Source: Chlamydomonas sphaeroides | Taxonomy: Eukaryota > Chlorophyta > Chlorophyceae > Chlamydomonadales > Chlamydomonadaceae | Length of the DNA: 24,590 bases | Direction of reading: 5' to 3' | Assembly: GCA_001662425.1 (NCBI GenBank) | Contig: BDDC01001098.1 | Coordinates: 9,110-33,699, forward strand | In this document: piece after piece, positions 1 through 11,700 of the stretch | Position numbering within the stretch: the stretch's first letter is position 1 | How the letters are laid out: each line of letters starts with the position of its first letter | Program-made: the position numbers and the translations under genes | The notes under the pieces: model-generated | Seen by the model: the letters and a program-made list of their open reading frames with translations, nothing else | Database searches by the model: none | Told to the model about the DNA's origin: nothing

Positions 1-3000
1 CTTCCTCGCCGCCGCCTCCCTCTGCGCTGCCCAGCCCGGACGACATCGCCGCCGCCGCCGCCTTCGACCGCCTGGCCGCTGCCTCCCTAGAGTACGGCCC
101 CATCGGCCGCCACCTGCTGTGGCTCTGTGCACGCGAGGCCGCCCGCCTGCGCCGCCCGCTGCGCCTGCTCGAGATCGGCGCCGGCACCGGCGGCGCGCTG
201 CGGGCCATGCGCGCCGCCGCTGAGGCCCTCCCTCATGATGATGGCGACAGCGCCCCGGCGTTAGGGCGGCTGGACGAGCTCCGCGGTGCCGCCGGCGAGG
301 GGCGCTCGGCGGAGGGCGGTCCCGTGCTGGCGGCGCTCGTGGGCCGCTACGTGGCGGTCAAGCCCAACCCGGTGCACGCGGCCGAGCTGGGCAGCAGCGG
401 CTTTGCGGCGGCGGCGGGGCTGGCCGAGGGCAGCGTGGTGGTGCTTCAGGCGGCGCTGGGGCCGGCGGCGGCGCCTGGTGGCGCCGGCGGAGGGGCCGCC
501 GCGGGCCGTATGCGGGAGGGGTCGCCGCCGGCGGAGGCGGTGATTGAGGCGGTGGTTGGGGCGGAGGTTGAGGCGGAGCTCTGCTTTGCGGACGCCGGGG
601 CGCAGAATGCCTGGCGGATCGCGTCCGCCGGCGGCTTCGACCTGGTCCTCCTGTGCCACAGCCTGTACGGGCTACGGCCCAGCAAGGCCGCCGCCGTGCG
701 TTGGGCCGTGGGGCAGCTGCGCCGGGCGCCTGTAGCCGGCGGCGGCGGTGGCGGCGGCGACGGTGGCGGCGGCGGCGATGCCTCCAGCGGCGGCGTGGTG
801 GCGTTGTACCACCGGGCGGACGGCGGCTGCGCTGCGCTGGTGCGGAGCCTCCTCCGAGCGTGGGAGGAGGCCCCCGTAAACGAGGACGACGCTAGCAGCA
901 GCCCCCCCGACCGCTTCCGTCAAGACTTTCTTGTCGGCGGCGCCGAGACCGCGGCGCTGCCCAGCCCCGGCCAGCTGCTCGTACGGCGGCTGCGGGCCGC
1001 CGATGGGCCCTGGCGGACGGCGGGCGGCGGGGGCGATGGCGGCAGCGGCGCGCTGCTGTCCGTCGAGGGCCTTCCCGGCGCCCTCGACGTCACGGGCCTG
1101 ATAGGGGCTGCTGTTGGTTCGGATGGCAGCAGCGGCGACAGCGAAGCCCTGGACCAGCTGCTGGCTGCGCTGTGGGGGCCACCGCCGATGGGACAGCCGC
1201 TAGGAGCAGCTGGGGATGCTGCGGCGGCGGCAGCAGCGTCGGAAACACCGGAGCGTGCAGCTCGGCAGCAGCGCTTTCGCGCCGCCTGCACAGCGCGGCC
1301 GGCTGCAGCCAGCGCCGGCGGAGGGGCGGAAGATGCTACGCGCCCGGCCGCTCTGATGTACGACAGCCCGGGCGCAGCGCTGGTGCTGCGCTGCGGCGCC
1401 GCCGCCGTCGCGACCCCGCTGCCGCTGCCCGCCGGCGGCACCTGCGCCGCCGCCGGCGACAGAGCCCCCACACGCCTGGCGTGGCTGGCGGCGGCGGCCG
1501 CCCTCGAGTCCCTACGGTCGCAGCTGCTGGCAGCTGACGACGGCGCCGCCGGCCCCGGCCATGGCCCCGCGGCAGCGCGCGCCGCCGGGACCTCCGCCGC
1601 AGCCCTGGTGGCTCTGCCGGGGGGTGGGGCCTACGAGGCGACGCTTGGGTCGCTCAAGGAGCGCGGCGTGCGGTGGCGGCGGCCGCTGGCGATTGCCATC
1701 CCCGGGGGCGAGGCCGGCGTGCAGGTGGGCGGCGGCTCTCTTGCGTCCCAGCATGGCCCGCCAGCACCGCACCACACCGCGCCGCCAGTGTGATCGCGCT
1801 CCGGCTGTGCCGCCGCCCCGCTGGCGCTCGCCCTCGCCCGCTCCTCACGTGCTCCATTCCCTTTGCGTGCCTTTGTGTTCCACATCGTTGCGTGCGCCCG
1901 CTGCTGCCCCCTCGCAGTCCGCGGTGCGCTGGGCGCTGGCCCACGCGCTGCCGCTCACAGTCATCGGCGGCAGCCACAGCGGCCACTGCACCGCCGACGG
2001 CGCGCTTGCGCTGTCGCTGCGGCGCCTGGCCCATGTGGCCGCCGACCCCGGCCGGCGCCGGCTGGCGGTGGGTGGCGGCGCGACAATGGGCGCCGTGGCT
2101 CGGGAGGCGGCCCGGTTCGGCATGGCCGTCACCACGGGGGCCCGGCCCAGGTGGGGTCGGCGCTCGGGAGGCCTAGGGGGGTTGCAGCGGCTGTCCATCA
2201 TAGTCGGGGTCCCACTCTTGCTGCTGCCCTAGCTAGCTAGTTTTGCCGCCTTCTGGACCCAAGCAAGTACTCGAGCGTCGCCTCGCCGCTCCCGGTCCGA
2301 TGCTGAACTCCTGCGCCCCCGCAGTGTGGGCGTTGGCCTGGTGCTGCAAGGCGGTGTGGGCCACCTGGCACGGCCGCTGGGTTTGGCGGTCGACAACATC
2401 TTGGCGCTGCGGTGCGTGAAGGGACGCATGCAGCACTGAAGTCGGAATCAGAACGCACGGCTTGCGCACTCAGCAGGAACCCCAAAGTTTTCATGCCGTT
2501 AACGCCCATGATGTCCGATAAAAAAGTACGCAGCGTTGTGCAATCCGATCACGAAGCCACACCGACGAAATACCATCCGTCCCCTGCCCTGCCCATACCG
2601 ATATAGCTTTGTGGAGCCGCGGCATGGGCGGCTGCTGGTCGCCGAAGCCACCACACACCTCGGCACGTTCTGGGCGCTGCGCGGCGCGGGCCCCTGCTTC
2701 GGTGTGGTGGTTGGCCTTGATCTGGCCATGCACCCGCTGGCGCCGCTGGGCACACTCGACATGCAGCTGCCGCTGCAGCTGTCCGCGCCGGCATCGGACA
2801 TGGAGACTGCGTCGACGCAACCGCGCGGCAGCTTGCCGGCCGGGGAGCGCTGCGCCGCCCTCGGCGACTTTGGGCCCGGCAGCGGCGCCTCCGGCGCCGC
2901 CGCGCTCCTGTCCGCGTACGCGGCGGCCACGGCGGCGCTGCCCTGGTCGCTGTCCGCCGACGCCTTTCTCTACTGGGCCGGGCCCCGCCGGCAGAGGGAC

Positions 3001-4107
3001 CTCGCGCTCGCCGTCTCCACGTACGAACTGCCCGGACAGCAGCCCGGCGGTGGCGGTGCCGCCACCGCCGCCGCGGCTGCCAGCGCCGGTGCCGACGCAG
3101 GCCTGGGCGCCGACGGCGGCGGCGCCGCCTGGCCGGGTTCCTTGGCGCTGGCGGCTCGCCTGTGCGCCGCGGCGGGCGGCATGCCACTGGCGGCGGCGCT
3201 GCGCCGAGGGCCCGACTCCGTCACTCCCATGGAGCTGTTTGACCGGGAGCTGTACATGAGCATGGACCCGCGCCGGGTGCTGCCACCGCCATACAAGGAC
3301 GCCGGTGTCGTCGCATCTCCCAAGTGCGGCGCGTTCAAGCGCTGCACCTTCCTGCTCCCGCCTCCGGGCGCAGGCTGGGAGGGCGGTGCGGTAGGCCCCG
3401 GCGGCGCCGGTGGAGGGGGCCCTAGCTGGCCGGCGGCCGAGGCGCTGCTGGCGGCGCTGGCGGCGGCTCCGTCGCCGCTGTGCTACGTGCACTTGGTACA
3501 CTGCGGCGGCGCGGCGGCGGCCGCCGACCCCGCGGCGTGCGCCTTTGGCTGCCGCGGCTGGGAGTGGGCGGCTGTGGTGACGGGCGTGTGGCTGCTGGAG
3601 CCGCGGCGGCCGCCGCCGCCGCGGCCGCCGTCGGAGAACGCAATGCTGCCGCCGGCATCGGCCACGACAGCCGCACCGTACGGCGCTGCGGGCGTGGACG
3701 GCGCTGGAGGGGAGGCGGAGCACGACGCATGCGGGCAGGCGGCGCTGCTGCAAGCGTGCCTGGGCAGCCGCAAGGCTACGGACTGGGTGTACGACACGGT
3801 ACGGCAGCTATTGCCGTACAGCGCCGGCACGTACGCTGCTGACCTGGGGCCCAACGACCCACGGGACGTGATGCTGGCGGCGCACGCCTTCGGCTCTCGC
3901 CGGCGCTGCTCGGCCCTGACCGCCGCGGATCTGGGCGCCGACGGCGCTGGCATCACTGGCGCAGATGGCTGCGACGGCAGCGGCGGGGCCGCCGGCGGAG
4001 CGGAGGCGGGTCGGCTGGAGCGCGTTGGCGCAGGGCCTCTGGCGTGGGCGGAGGCCGTGCCGGACGAGCTGGCGGGCGGGGCCCGCTGGCAGCGCTGGCG
4101 GCGCTGA
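1..4107 (+). CDS. Methyltransferase / FAD-linked (PCMH-BBE type) oxidoreductase fusion, 5' partial
   Basis: Exons inferred: about 35-1724, 1918-2150, 2325-2411 and 2607-4107. All three junctions keep phase, with donors GTGGGC, GTGGGG and GTGCGT. Positions 1-34 look like a pyrimidine tract ending in CAG, so the first exon here probably starts at 35 and earlier exons lie outside. The N-terminal half holds a class I SAM methyltransferase: motif I EIGAGTGG at 171-194, and a later FDLVLLCHSLYG strand. From about 1600 a PCMH flavin-binding domain follows: GGSHSGHC (the His of GGHS-type covalent flavin enzymes), VGGGATMG, then GLAVDNILALR, then FWALRGAGPCFGVVVGL. The last exon continues with the substrate domain. 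The second Cys of bicovalent BBE enzymes seems absent. Long Gly/Ala runs interrupt the protein. Probable role: oxidation plus methylation of a secondary metabolite; the substrate is unknown. The C-terminus is uncertain (see findings). Confidence 0.75.
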
Positions 4108-4655
4108 AGCGGCGTGCGGATCCCTCGCGGCTGCTGCTGCCCGGCGCGCCGCCGCTGCTGCAGGCGGCAGTGCTGCTGCAGCAGCGCAGCCCTGGCGGCG
4201 AGGCCCATGGCTGATGAGCTGTCGGGAATGAACAGCGCCTCACGCTGGACCACGTCCATAAGTACTAGCCTCGCCAGTACGACAGCCACGAACCACAGCC
4301 TACGGAGGGGTCTCCCCCCCCAAACCTCCTTGCTCAAGCCTCCGCCTGCCCACGCTGCGCATTCCGACGTGACAGAGCAAGCATTGGTACGAGGAGGGAG
4401 CCATACATGCACGTTGATACTGGGTTGGCAGCAGGGCAGGGCAGTGAACACGCGCGGCTTGGCGAGCCTGCAGATCGGCTTCAAGGGTCAAGGGCGCTGT
4501 GGCTGCGCTTGCGTGTTGCAGTTGGCTCACAAACGTGAAAGTTGGATCATGTGAGATCGCTCGGCCGGCCTGGTGCGGACAAGGGATGAAGGCGAGAGGT
4601 GTTGGGCTTTACGACCAGGCCCAGTGTCCACTCCTGTAATCGTGTCGCGTCGTAA
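4108..4655 (+). promoter_or_regulatory. 3' flank of the oxidoreductase gene with a TGTAA polyadenylation signal
   Basis: No gene is seen here apart from the frame-shifted C-terminal-like stretch up to the TGA at 4212-4214. TGTAA at 4635-4639 is the signal expected in volvocine algae. It lies about 420-530 bases after the candidate stop codons, an ordinary 3' UTR length for such genomes. The assignment to this gene is inferred from position only. Confidence 0.4.
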
Positions 4656-4950
4656 GGCTCGCTCGGCTGCTCCGCGCACCCTGCCCCTGCACCACGCGGG
4701 GACCCGTCCTTCTTCGCCCGAGACCGGCACCTGCTGCTGCGGCCCGGCCCGCTGCTGGCGTTCGTGAGCCACGTGGGCTCGCTGCTGTACGACCTGCCCG
4801 CCTACGTGGCCGCGCGGGAGGCGGACCGCCTGCACGCGTACGCGGTGCCCGAGGGCCTCTTACTTGTACGGCCCGCTGGGGATACGGAACGTCACGGTAC
4901 ACCTGCAGCAGGCGGGTGTGGTGGTACGGAAGATTGACAGGCGCAATTAG
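4656..4950 (+). pseudogene. Frame-shifted coding relic of unknown family
   Basis: One frame is open from 4656 to a TGA at 4935. It reads like protein from about 4704, including FFARDRHLLLRPGPLLAF and AYVAAREADRLHAYAVPEGL. Around 4855-4861 protein-like sequence jumps to the next frame and continues as YGPLGIRNVTVHLQQAGVVV to a TAG at 4948-4950. There is no ATG at its head and no clear splice acceptor. A decayed fragment is the simplest reading. A short exon of an unrecognised gene with a sequencing error is the alternative. I do not recognise the family. Confidence 0.4.
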
Positions 4951-5296
4951 GTGGTGGGGCTCTGGGATGTGCGTCGAGGTGGCGGGGATGGAGAGGGCGA
5001 GGCGATTCAGGGTAGCGTGGCTCGGTAACTAAGTGAGCAGGGAGACTGTGAGGCGGTCGTGCATAATGGGGGCCCAGATAGAGGTGCACGGGCGGAGCGA
5101 GACATGGCTGCGGGAGCACGAGGGGGGAGAGAGGGAGCACAGCCAAGTCGTGCGGACGGGTTGGGCGTGCCTGGACAGCCGCACGGCGACGGCACGAACG
5201 CAGAGGACCTGGGGCGAATGTGCCGACGGCGCCGGTCAGCCTGAGATACGGTAATATAGTTAGGGCATCCGGAGGAAAGGAGGAGGGTCAGCTGGG

Positions 5297-5446
5297 GGGC
5301 GTTGGCGCAGGGCCGCTGGTGTTGGCGCAGCGCGTGTCGGCGCAGCTAGCGATCGCTGGGTCGCGGGCAACGCTACGCTGGCCGCGCTGAGGCAGGCGAC
5401 GGCGAGGGCGCCTGGGTGCTGCCCTGGCGGCAGGGCCAACGGCTGA
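5297..5446 (+). pseudogene. Diverged partial copy of the 3' end of the oxidoreductase gene
   Basis: The stretch from 5298 aligns by eye with 4021-4075 of the upstream gene. Both contain GCGTTGGCGCAGGGCC and read VGAGPL in the corresponding frame, with scattered substitutions after it. Both run into a stop inside GCGCTGA(A/G)G, and both have an alternative frame reading LAAL followed by Lys/Arg just at that place (TLAALRQATARAPG here). The copy has no start and no flanking exons. It is most simply a tandem duplication remnant, but the match is short. Confidence 0.35.
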
Positions 5447-6642
5447 GGGCTGGCGTGCGGCAAGGCTCGGTCATATGCATGGCAGCTGGCTGAGATTGGG
5501 CGCACACGCGCGCGTGTATTGCCGTACTGATTGCGGACCAGCAGGCTTTACAAGTAAGCTGCCGCCGTCGGCCGCTGTGAGGCTGGCCTATTGCTGCGGC
5601 GCAACCGCATCGCGTCGGCTCTCTCCACATACGGTACCAGAATATCAATGCAGGCGTGCGCTGCCACCGTCAAAGCCCCCTCCCTCGTGCGTCATTTGCT
5701 TAGCAATGCCTACGCCATGATGTACTGCACCGCGGGCAGTGGGCTCACTCAGGCGGAGCCCCTTGCTTCGCAGACCACGCCCGCCACACTGCTTGCGTCG
5801 GTGGCTGCCGCCTCGCTCGCTTGCGATGCGGTGCGGCCGTCATGCGTCAACAATACAGCTCACACACGCGCTAATCGCACAACGCACACGCACACGCAGA
5901 TGAACAACTGGCAACGCCCATCGCATCAATCGGCAGCCGCTGCCAAGCTCCCCAAAAAAGAACATGCCCCAACCCCGCACCGAGCCCTGAGCGCCACTCT
6001 GGCCTCACTGGTTCCAAGGTGAAGCCCGGTGCGCCTGCGGCGCCTGCACACGGCATCGACCACGCACAGAGTTGTTGCGGCGTGTTCCTGTCGGGGCGGC
6101 TCGTATGTAAAAAGCCCCCAACGCGCTCCAGTGGTGGGGGCGCTCGCTAGCTACACATTCCTCGCGCTCCGTTGCTGCCCGCAGGAGGAGCGGGCTTAGG
6201 GGCAGACACGCGCGGCGCCGCAAAGGCCGCGCCTCTCAACCTCTCCTCGCCTTGCCGGCACACAGTCGGACACAACAGCGACAGTGCAGCCATGCGAACC
6301 TATCACCGAACACCGATGCACCTCCGAACACCCACACACCCTCCAGGCTCGGGGGACCAGCTGTCGCGGGTACTCGCCCTCACCTGTACACACAGTCGCA
6401 CACACCTTGCGATGCTCACTGATCCAAATCGCACCAAGCAGCGGCTCAAAGCGAACCAAACCGCACCTAGCAGGGGCTCCCTGAAGGCCTACCGGCGTCT
6501 CACCGGCGGGCTCCATCCCCCCCACCCACCCACGCAAGATGCAAGCCCAAACGCGCAGGAGACGGCCTCCCGGCAATGCGCAACGCCCGCCCACCAGCCC
6601 CGACGCAGGTGGTCGCCGCGGCGGGCACAGGGTCCTGTCAGG

Positions 6643-6673
<31 letters not shown>

Positions 6674-7113
6674 CTGCTCTGACGCACAGCGGGCTTGACC
6701 GCACGCCGAGCACCTGCTGCTCGCCTGGGAGTGCCCATCTCTGAGCGGTGGCGGCACCAGCACGCCGGGACGCTCGTGCTCCCAGCATGATCGCCAGGGC
6801 ATGCCTGGCAGAAGCGGGGACCCACATGGGGACGTCAGCGCCGCCAGCCGCTGCGTGAGAGCTGCGTCCTGGGCCCAGTGGCGCGCCAGCTGGGTGCCTC
6901 GGCCGCCGCGTGTCCGCAGCCTCCACCCCGTGGCAACCGCTCAACCTTTGACTCGAGGTGTAGGCATAGTTCAGGTGAAGGGCCTTGTGCGCTGCCGCGC
7001 CTGCCGCGCCTCAGGGGCCGGCTGACCGCAAGGTCATTGCCGCCCAAGGGCTGTTGCGGCCACCGCAGCCAGCATCGGGCCACGGGCGACGGTCGCAGCC
7101 GTGGCCGCCCGCC
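5447..7113. other. Gene-free stretch, probably including the 3' UTR of the BRUTUS-like gene
   Basis: No open frame here has domain-like content or usable splice phases. The sequence is CA-rich on the plus strand (for example around 5860-5900 and 6300-6420) and contains one AC microsatellite. A TGTAA occurs on the plus strand at 6106-6110 but belongs to no recognised plus-strand gene. I found no TGTAA on the minus strand close after the stop codon at 7114. Confidence 0.5.
6643..6670. repeat. (AC)14 microsatellite
   Basis: There are twenty-eight bases of uninterrupted AC dinucleotides. The tract is bracketed by AGGAC before and GTCCT after, a five-base inverted match that may be chance. Confidence 0.95.
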
Positions 7114-8793
7114 TCACATCACCCGCGTGTTGTAGGAGCGGCAATGCGGGCAGGAGTGGTACACGAAGTGGAAGGGCGCGGCGCCGGTGCGGCCGCAGTC
7201 GTTGCACAGCACCTGCTGCTGCCGGCCGGCGTACTCGGGGGGCAGCCGCTCCGAGGCCAGCAGCGAGTCGAGCATCTGAGGGCAGGGGACGAGGTCGGGG
7301 TTGGAGACGGGTTGAAGTCCGGCAGCTTGGGATATCCGAGCCCATCCCCTTGGCGCGCAATGATGTACGCACAAGCTCAAGCCGCACATCTTGGCTGCTT
7401 TCATGCGCTACAGACAACAGCCACACACAGCACCGCTGCAGCACACCATCGCATCGCCCTCCTAATGTGGCACAGTGCCCATCCCATCCCAACTAGGCGG
7501 TCGGGACGCACCTGGAAGTACACGCTCATGTCGCCCACGCTCTTGCAGCAGAGCGGGCAGGTGTAGTTGTAGCGGGTGTACGTCATGAAGCACGTCGAGT
7601 GCATGAAGTGGCCGCACGGCAGCTCCTGCGGGTCGGCGGGGCCCAGCAGCCCAGCGGCACGTTGTCGGCGCTTCACACGTAGGCACCAACCATCCCGGCG
7701 CCGGCCCCGCCGCAGCAGCGACGCTCGGCCGCCGACCGCTCCCTTGCCCTGCCCCCGAGCCCGACAGTGTGCCGGACCCCAGGAAGCAGTGCCTACACCC
7801 GGCGACGCAGCGGGCCGTCCGCCACCGGATGGCCAGGGCCTGACCCCCGGCCGCCCGCGGGGCCCACCTTGATGGGCGCGTTGCTGTCGAACAGCGCCTC
7901 GTGGCACACTGGGCAGTTGCCCTCGATGCACTTCACGCGGCACTTGTGCGAGCTGAACAGCGACAGGCTCATGCACGCGTTGCAGTTCATGCAGTGGAAG
8001 AAATCCACACCCAGCCCGCGGCCGCGACTGTGCGGAGGCGCGGGGCACGGTAGGTCGGGTCAGCCAAGAGGTTTTTGCCGCGGCGTCGCAATCAAAGCCT
8101 GTAAGCAACCATACTCGTACACACAACAACAACCATTTGCCAAGCCTCGCTCTCGCGAGCCCATCCCTGCCCTGGCCATTAGCTACGCCACAGGGCCCCG
8201 CAGCTCCCATCCAAACACGAGGCCCCCTCACGCACCGGCAGACGTTGCAGAAGGGGCAGTGGTAGATGTCCTTGCCCGGCTCGTCGTCAAAGAGGTGGCA
8301 GATGTTGCACACGTAGCGCGCCATGGAGGCGCCGCAGACGCGGCAGTCCGAGCCCACGGGCTGCCGCTCGCCGCACATCATGCAGCGCATCTCGCTCACC
8401 GCGTAGCGGTCCATGCGGTGGTCGCTGCCGTCGTCGTGGCACAGCCTGCGGAGGCGCAGCAGCAGCACGAGCACGGCGCGGAGGCGGAAGCGGTCAGGGG
8501 CGGTGCCCGGGTGCACTGCGTGCGTTGCACCAGGCATGTGCACCGCGCTCGACGCAGGGCGCTGCGCGACAGCGCCCGCTGGGCGGCAAGTGCGCGACCG
8601 AGCTGCATCCGCATGTCCCGTTGGCGGGGACCTCCTGGTGAGCGCACGCGGAGCTGCGGCGCGCTTGCCCTAGCACGCAGCCCAGCACATACCCTCCCCC
8701 CCGCCCGCCAGCTGCCACCGCTGCGCACCTGCAGGTGTGGATCTGGCCGCAGCAGGGCGCCACCAGCTGGCAGCGCCGCTGGTAGTGCGGGCA
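7114..8793 (-). other. CHY, CTCHY and RING zinc fingers plus C-terminal zinc ribbon (exons 18-22)
   Basis: CHY finger: GCPHYQRRCQLVAPCCGQIH followed by CHDD and MRCMMCGERQPVG. CTCHY: YVCNICHLFDD, HCPFCNVCR, FFHCMNCNACM and SSHKCRVKC. RING: NCPVCHEALFDSNAP, then ELPCGHFMHSTCF and CPLCCKSVGDM. Zinc ribbon: VLCNDCGRTG and HSCPHCRSYNTRV. Every Cys/His position expected of a working RING is present, so E3 activity is likely. This block is the most conserved part of the gene and fixes the family. Preceding it in exon 18, SLEPERKAYLMQNIMVSKYI is the linker motif shared by plant BTS proteins. Confidence 0.95.
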
Positions 8794-11700
8794 GCCCAGC
8801 ACACCGCCGGCCGCGTTGTGCCAGGTGCGCACCACCGCCGGCCCCTGCCCCTGCGGCTGCGTCGCCGCCGTTGCGTGCGCCTGCGGCGTCGCCACCGCGG
8901 CGCTGGCGCGCTCGCCGGCGCCGACCGCGCAGGCGGAGGGGCCCGGCGACACCGCGTGCGGCTGCGGGGCCTGGGCGGGCGCCGCGCCGTCCTCGCTCTC
9001 CATGCGGCGCTGCTGCGCCACGATGTACTTTGAGACCATGATGTTCTGCATCAGGTAGGCCTTGCGCTCCGGCTCCAGCGAGGCGTCGTTGGACACCCTG
9101 CGTTGTGGGGGCGCATGGGTGCGGTGCGGGCACGGTCGTGGTGTGGTGATGGTGAAGCGCGCACGGAGCCGCTCCCCTACCGCACACGCGCCCGCCGACG
9201 CAATGCCATGCGAGGCACCGGCCAGGACAGGCGCCGACCGAGACGAGCGGGAGGCGGCGTCCGCTGCCGTACGGACTAACACCCCCAGGCTCCAGCTGCC
9301 GCTGGAACAAGCGCCCCGGCGCACACGCTGCCGCAACGTACAGCGCGCGCACGGTGAGGGGTCGCCATGTCGCTCAACCCGGGGCCGCACCTGTGGATGG
9401 CCGCCTCCAGCTGCTGCTGGTTCATGCGGAAGATGTCCTCCCAGCCGGGCCGGAACGAGGCCGCGTCAGCAACCGCTCCGCCACCAGCCGCCGACGGCGC
9501 CGCGGCCGAGCCCGGCGCGCCGCCGCCGTCCGAGCCGCCTGTGGAAGGGAAGCACCGCAATCGCTCAGCGATTCCTCACTTGACAGTGTGATGGCGCGCG
9601 TCCGCAGGCAGCCGCCGCCCTCAGGGGGCCCGCCCTGAGCTGGTCCATGCCCATGACCCACGCGCCCACCCGCAAGCCCGATACCCCAGCCCGTACCCCG
9701 AGCCGATGCCCGCCGGCCGCAGCTTCGCCCGCTCCTCTCACCCGCCAGGTACTCGGCGACCTGCTGCAGGGGCTGCGCCACGGCCCCAGGACCCGCGCCA
9801 GCCGCTCCCGCTGCCGCGCCCGCGCCCGCGGCCCCGGCGGCACCCGGGCCCGCCGGGCCGGCGCCTGGTGCGCTTGCGGCCGCCGCCGGCCCTCCCGCTG
9901 CCGCTCCAGTGCCCGCTCCCTGCTGCACCGCCTCCAGCCACTGGTCAAACATGGTGTTGCGGGTGGCCTCGCGCAGAGAGTCCATCATGGCGTCCTTCTC
10001 GTCCTCGGAGAACGTCTCTGGCGGGGCGGGGTTGGAGCGGGGTTCCAGCAGGCGCGGAAGGGTGGTGAGAGGCAGAGCGGGCGGCCAACACAGCTCGCGC
10101 CCGGCCGCTCTGGCGGGCCGAGCCGCACAGCAAACGCCCGCCGCCGACTGCTCCGCCGTGGTATGGGACCTCGTAACACGCGCAGGGCTCCGTCGCTGCC
10201 CCGCCCCACGCGGCGCCCGCTCACCCGAGACCCAGGGCAGCAGCGCCTGCAGCACCTGCGCTCCCGTGCGGCCGATGATGACCCCCACCAGGTACTGCTG
10301 CTCCTCGCGGCTGAAGTGCTCGCTGAAGAGCGGCCACAGTTCCGACTCCTCGCTGCGCGCGGGGGGAGGGACATCGGGCTACACGTGAGGCTGCTGTTCG
10401 CATGCACCAAGCGCACAGTGTGCTTGCACAGCATGATCCTCCATGCGCCCCCAACACCCGCAACATGAACGATACACTCGCCATGCGCGCGGCAGGGCGC
10501 AATGCCGCCGGCTGCTCGGTACGGACACGTGCGGTGTAAACATGTGGGGCGAATTACGGGTGCCTTGCAACCCAGCGGCACGCAGCGGCCCCCACACCTG
10601 CGGATGTGTGTGTCCAGGGAGGCCCGGATGGCGGCGCACGAGCGGCGCACTGCCATGGCTGCGGCCTGCATCGACGCCTCGGCCTCGGGCGGCGGGCTGG
10701 GGCCCGACAGCTCGTCGTACAGCGCGCGGAAGCGCTCGATGATCTGCGGTGTGCGACCGGAGGGGTAAGCCGCGTCAAACGCAAGTGCTTCAGAGCACAG
10801 CGTCTGCCTCTGCGCAGACGCTGTCCTCCGGAGGACCTTGCCGCCCGCGGCCGCCGGCTGCGTCAGCAAACACCGCGCGTGCCGAGCCCCTCTCCCATGC
10901 CCGCCTCCACCGCCCCCCACGACCGCCTCGCCTGCTCCAGGTCCTCAAACAGCTGCTCCTCCTGCCGGTGATCCAGCGTGTAGGCGTGGCTCACGTTGCG
11001 CAGCGCCTGCTTGGCCTCCAGCGCGGGGAACACGATCTCGTCCTCGCTCTTGCTATGTGCGCGGTAGATGCCCTGCGGGTTGGGGTGCGTGCGCGAGGGA
11101 GATACGACCTAGGATTGCAGGTTCCGAGCCAGAGGCCTAATGCTAGGTCGGAGGAGAGGACGGGCAGGGGCAATGCCGACTGCAGCAACAGAGACACTGC
11201 GGTCGAGACGCATCTGCATCATGGCACTCGCATGCGGCCACATGCGAACGCCCAACATCAACCCATGCATGCAAGAACGTGGCTGCAGCGCTGCCACGCT
11301 AGCGTGCCAACGCCTGCCCGACCGCACCTTGAGGAAGTGGAAGCGGCCGTGCAGGTTATGCATGGCCACCGTCAGCCCACTCCGCGACACGCCCAGCCCA
11401 CCGCCGCCGCCACCCTCGCCGTGCGCCTCGGCCGCCCCGGGAGTTGGCAGCCGCACTGGCGTCGCCGCCGCCTCAGCGGGCCCCACACCGTGGCCGGTGC
11501 CGCGCCGCGGCGTGGGTTGGTGCAGCGGTGTGCCCCCGCCGCCGCCGCCGCCGCCGCCGTGCTGATGGTACCGCGCCCGGCCAAACACCGCATGCTCCAG
11601 CGCCATGGCGTCCGACTCGAGCTGCTTCAGCTCCAGCCGGAGCGCTCTGTGAAACTGAAAGATGTGGTCGATTGGATTGTATCCGCTGGACGCTGGACCA

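Noticed and set aside
2491..3753. Long minus-strand open frame opposite the oxidoreductase exon
   Set aside because: Its residues are Arg/Ala/Gly-rich shadow sequence. The plus strand carries clear family motifs over the same bases.
7767..9041. Long plus-strand open frame opposite the zinc-finger exons
   Set aside because: It crosses several well-supported introns and exons of the minus-strand gene and shows only compositional bias.
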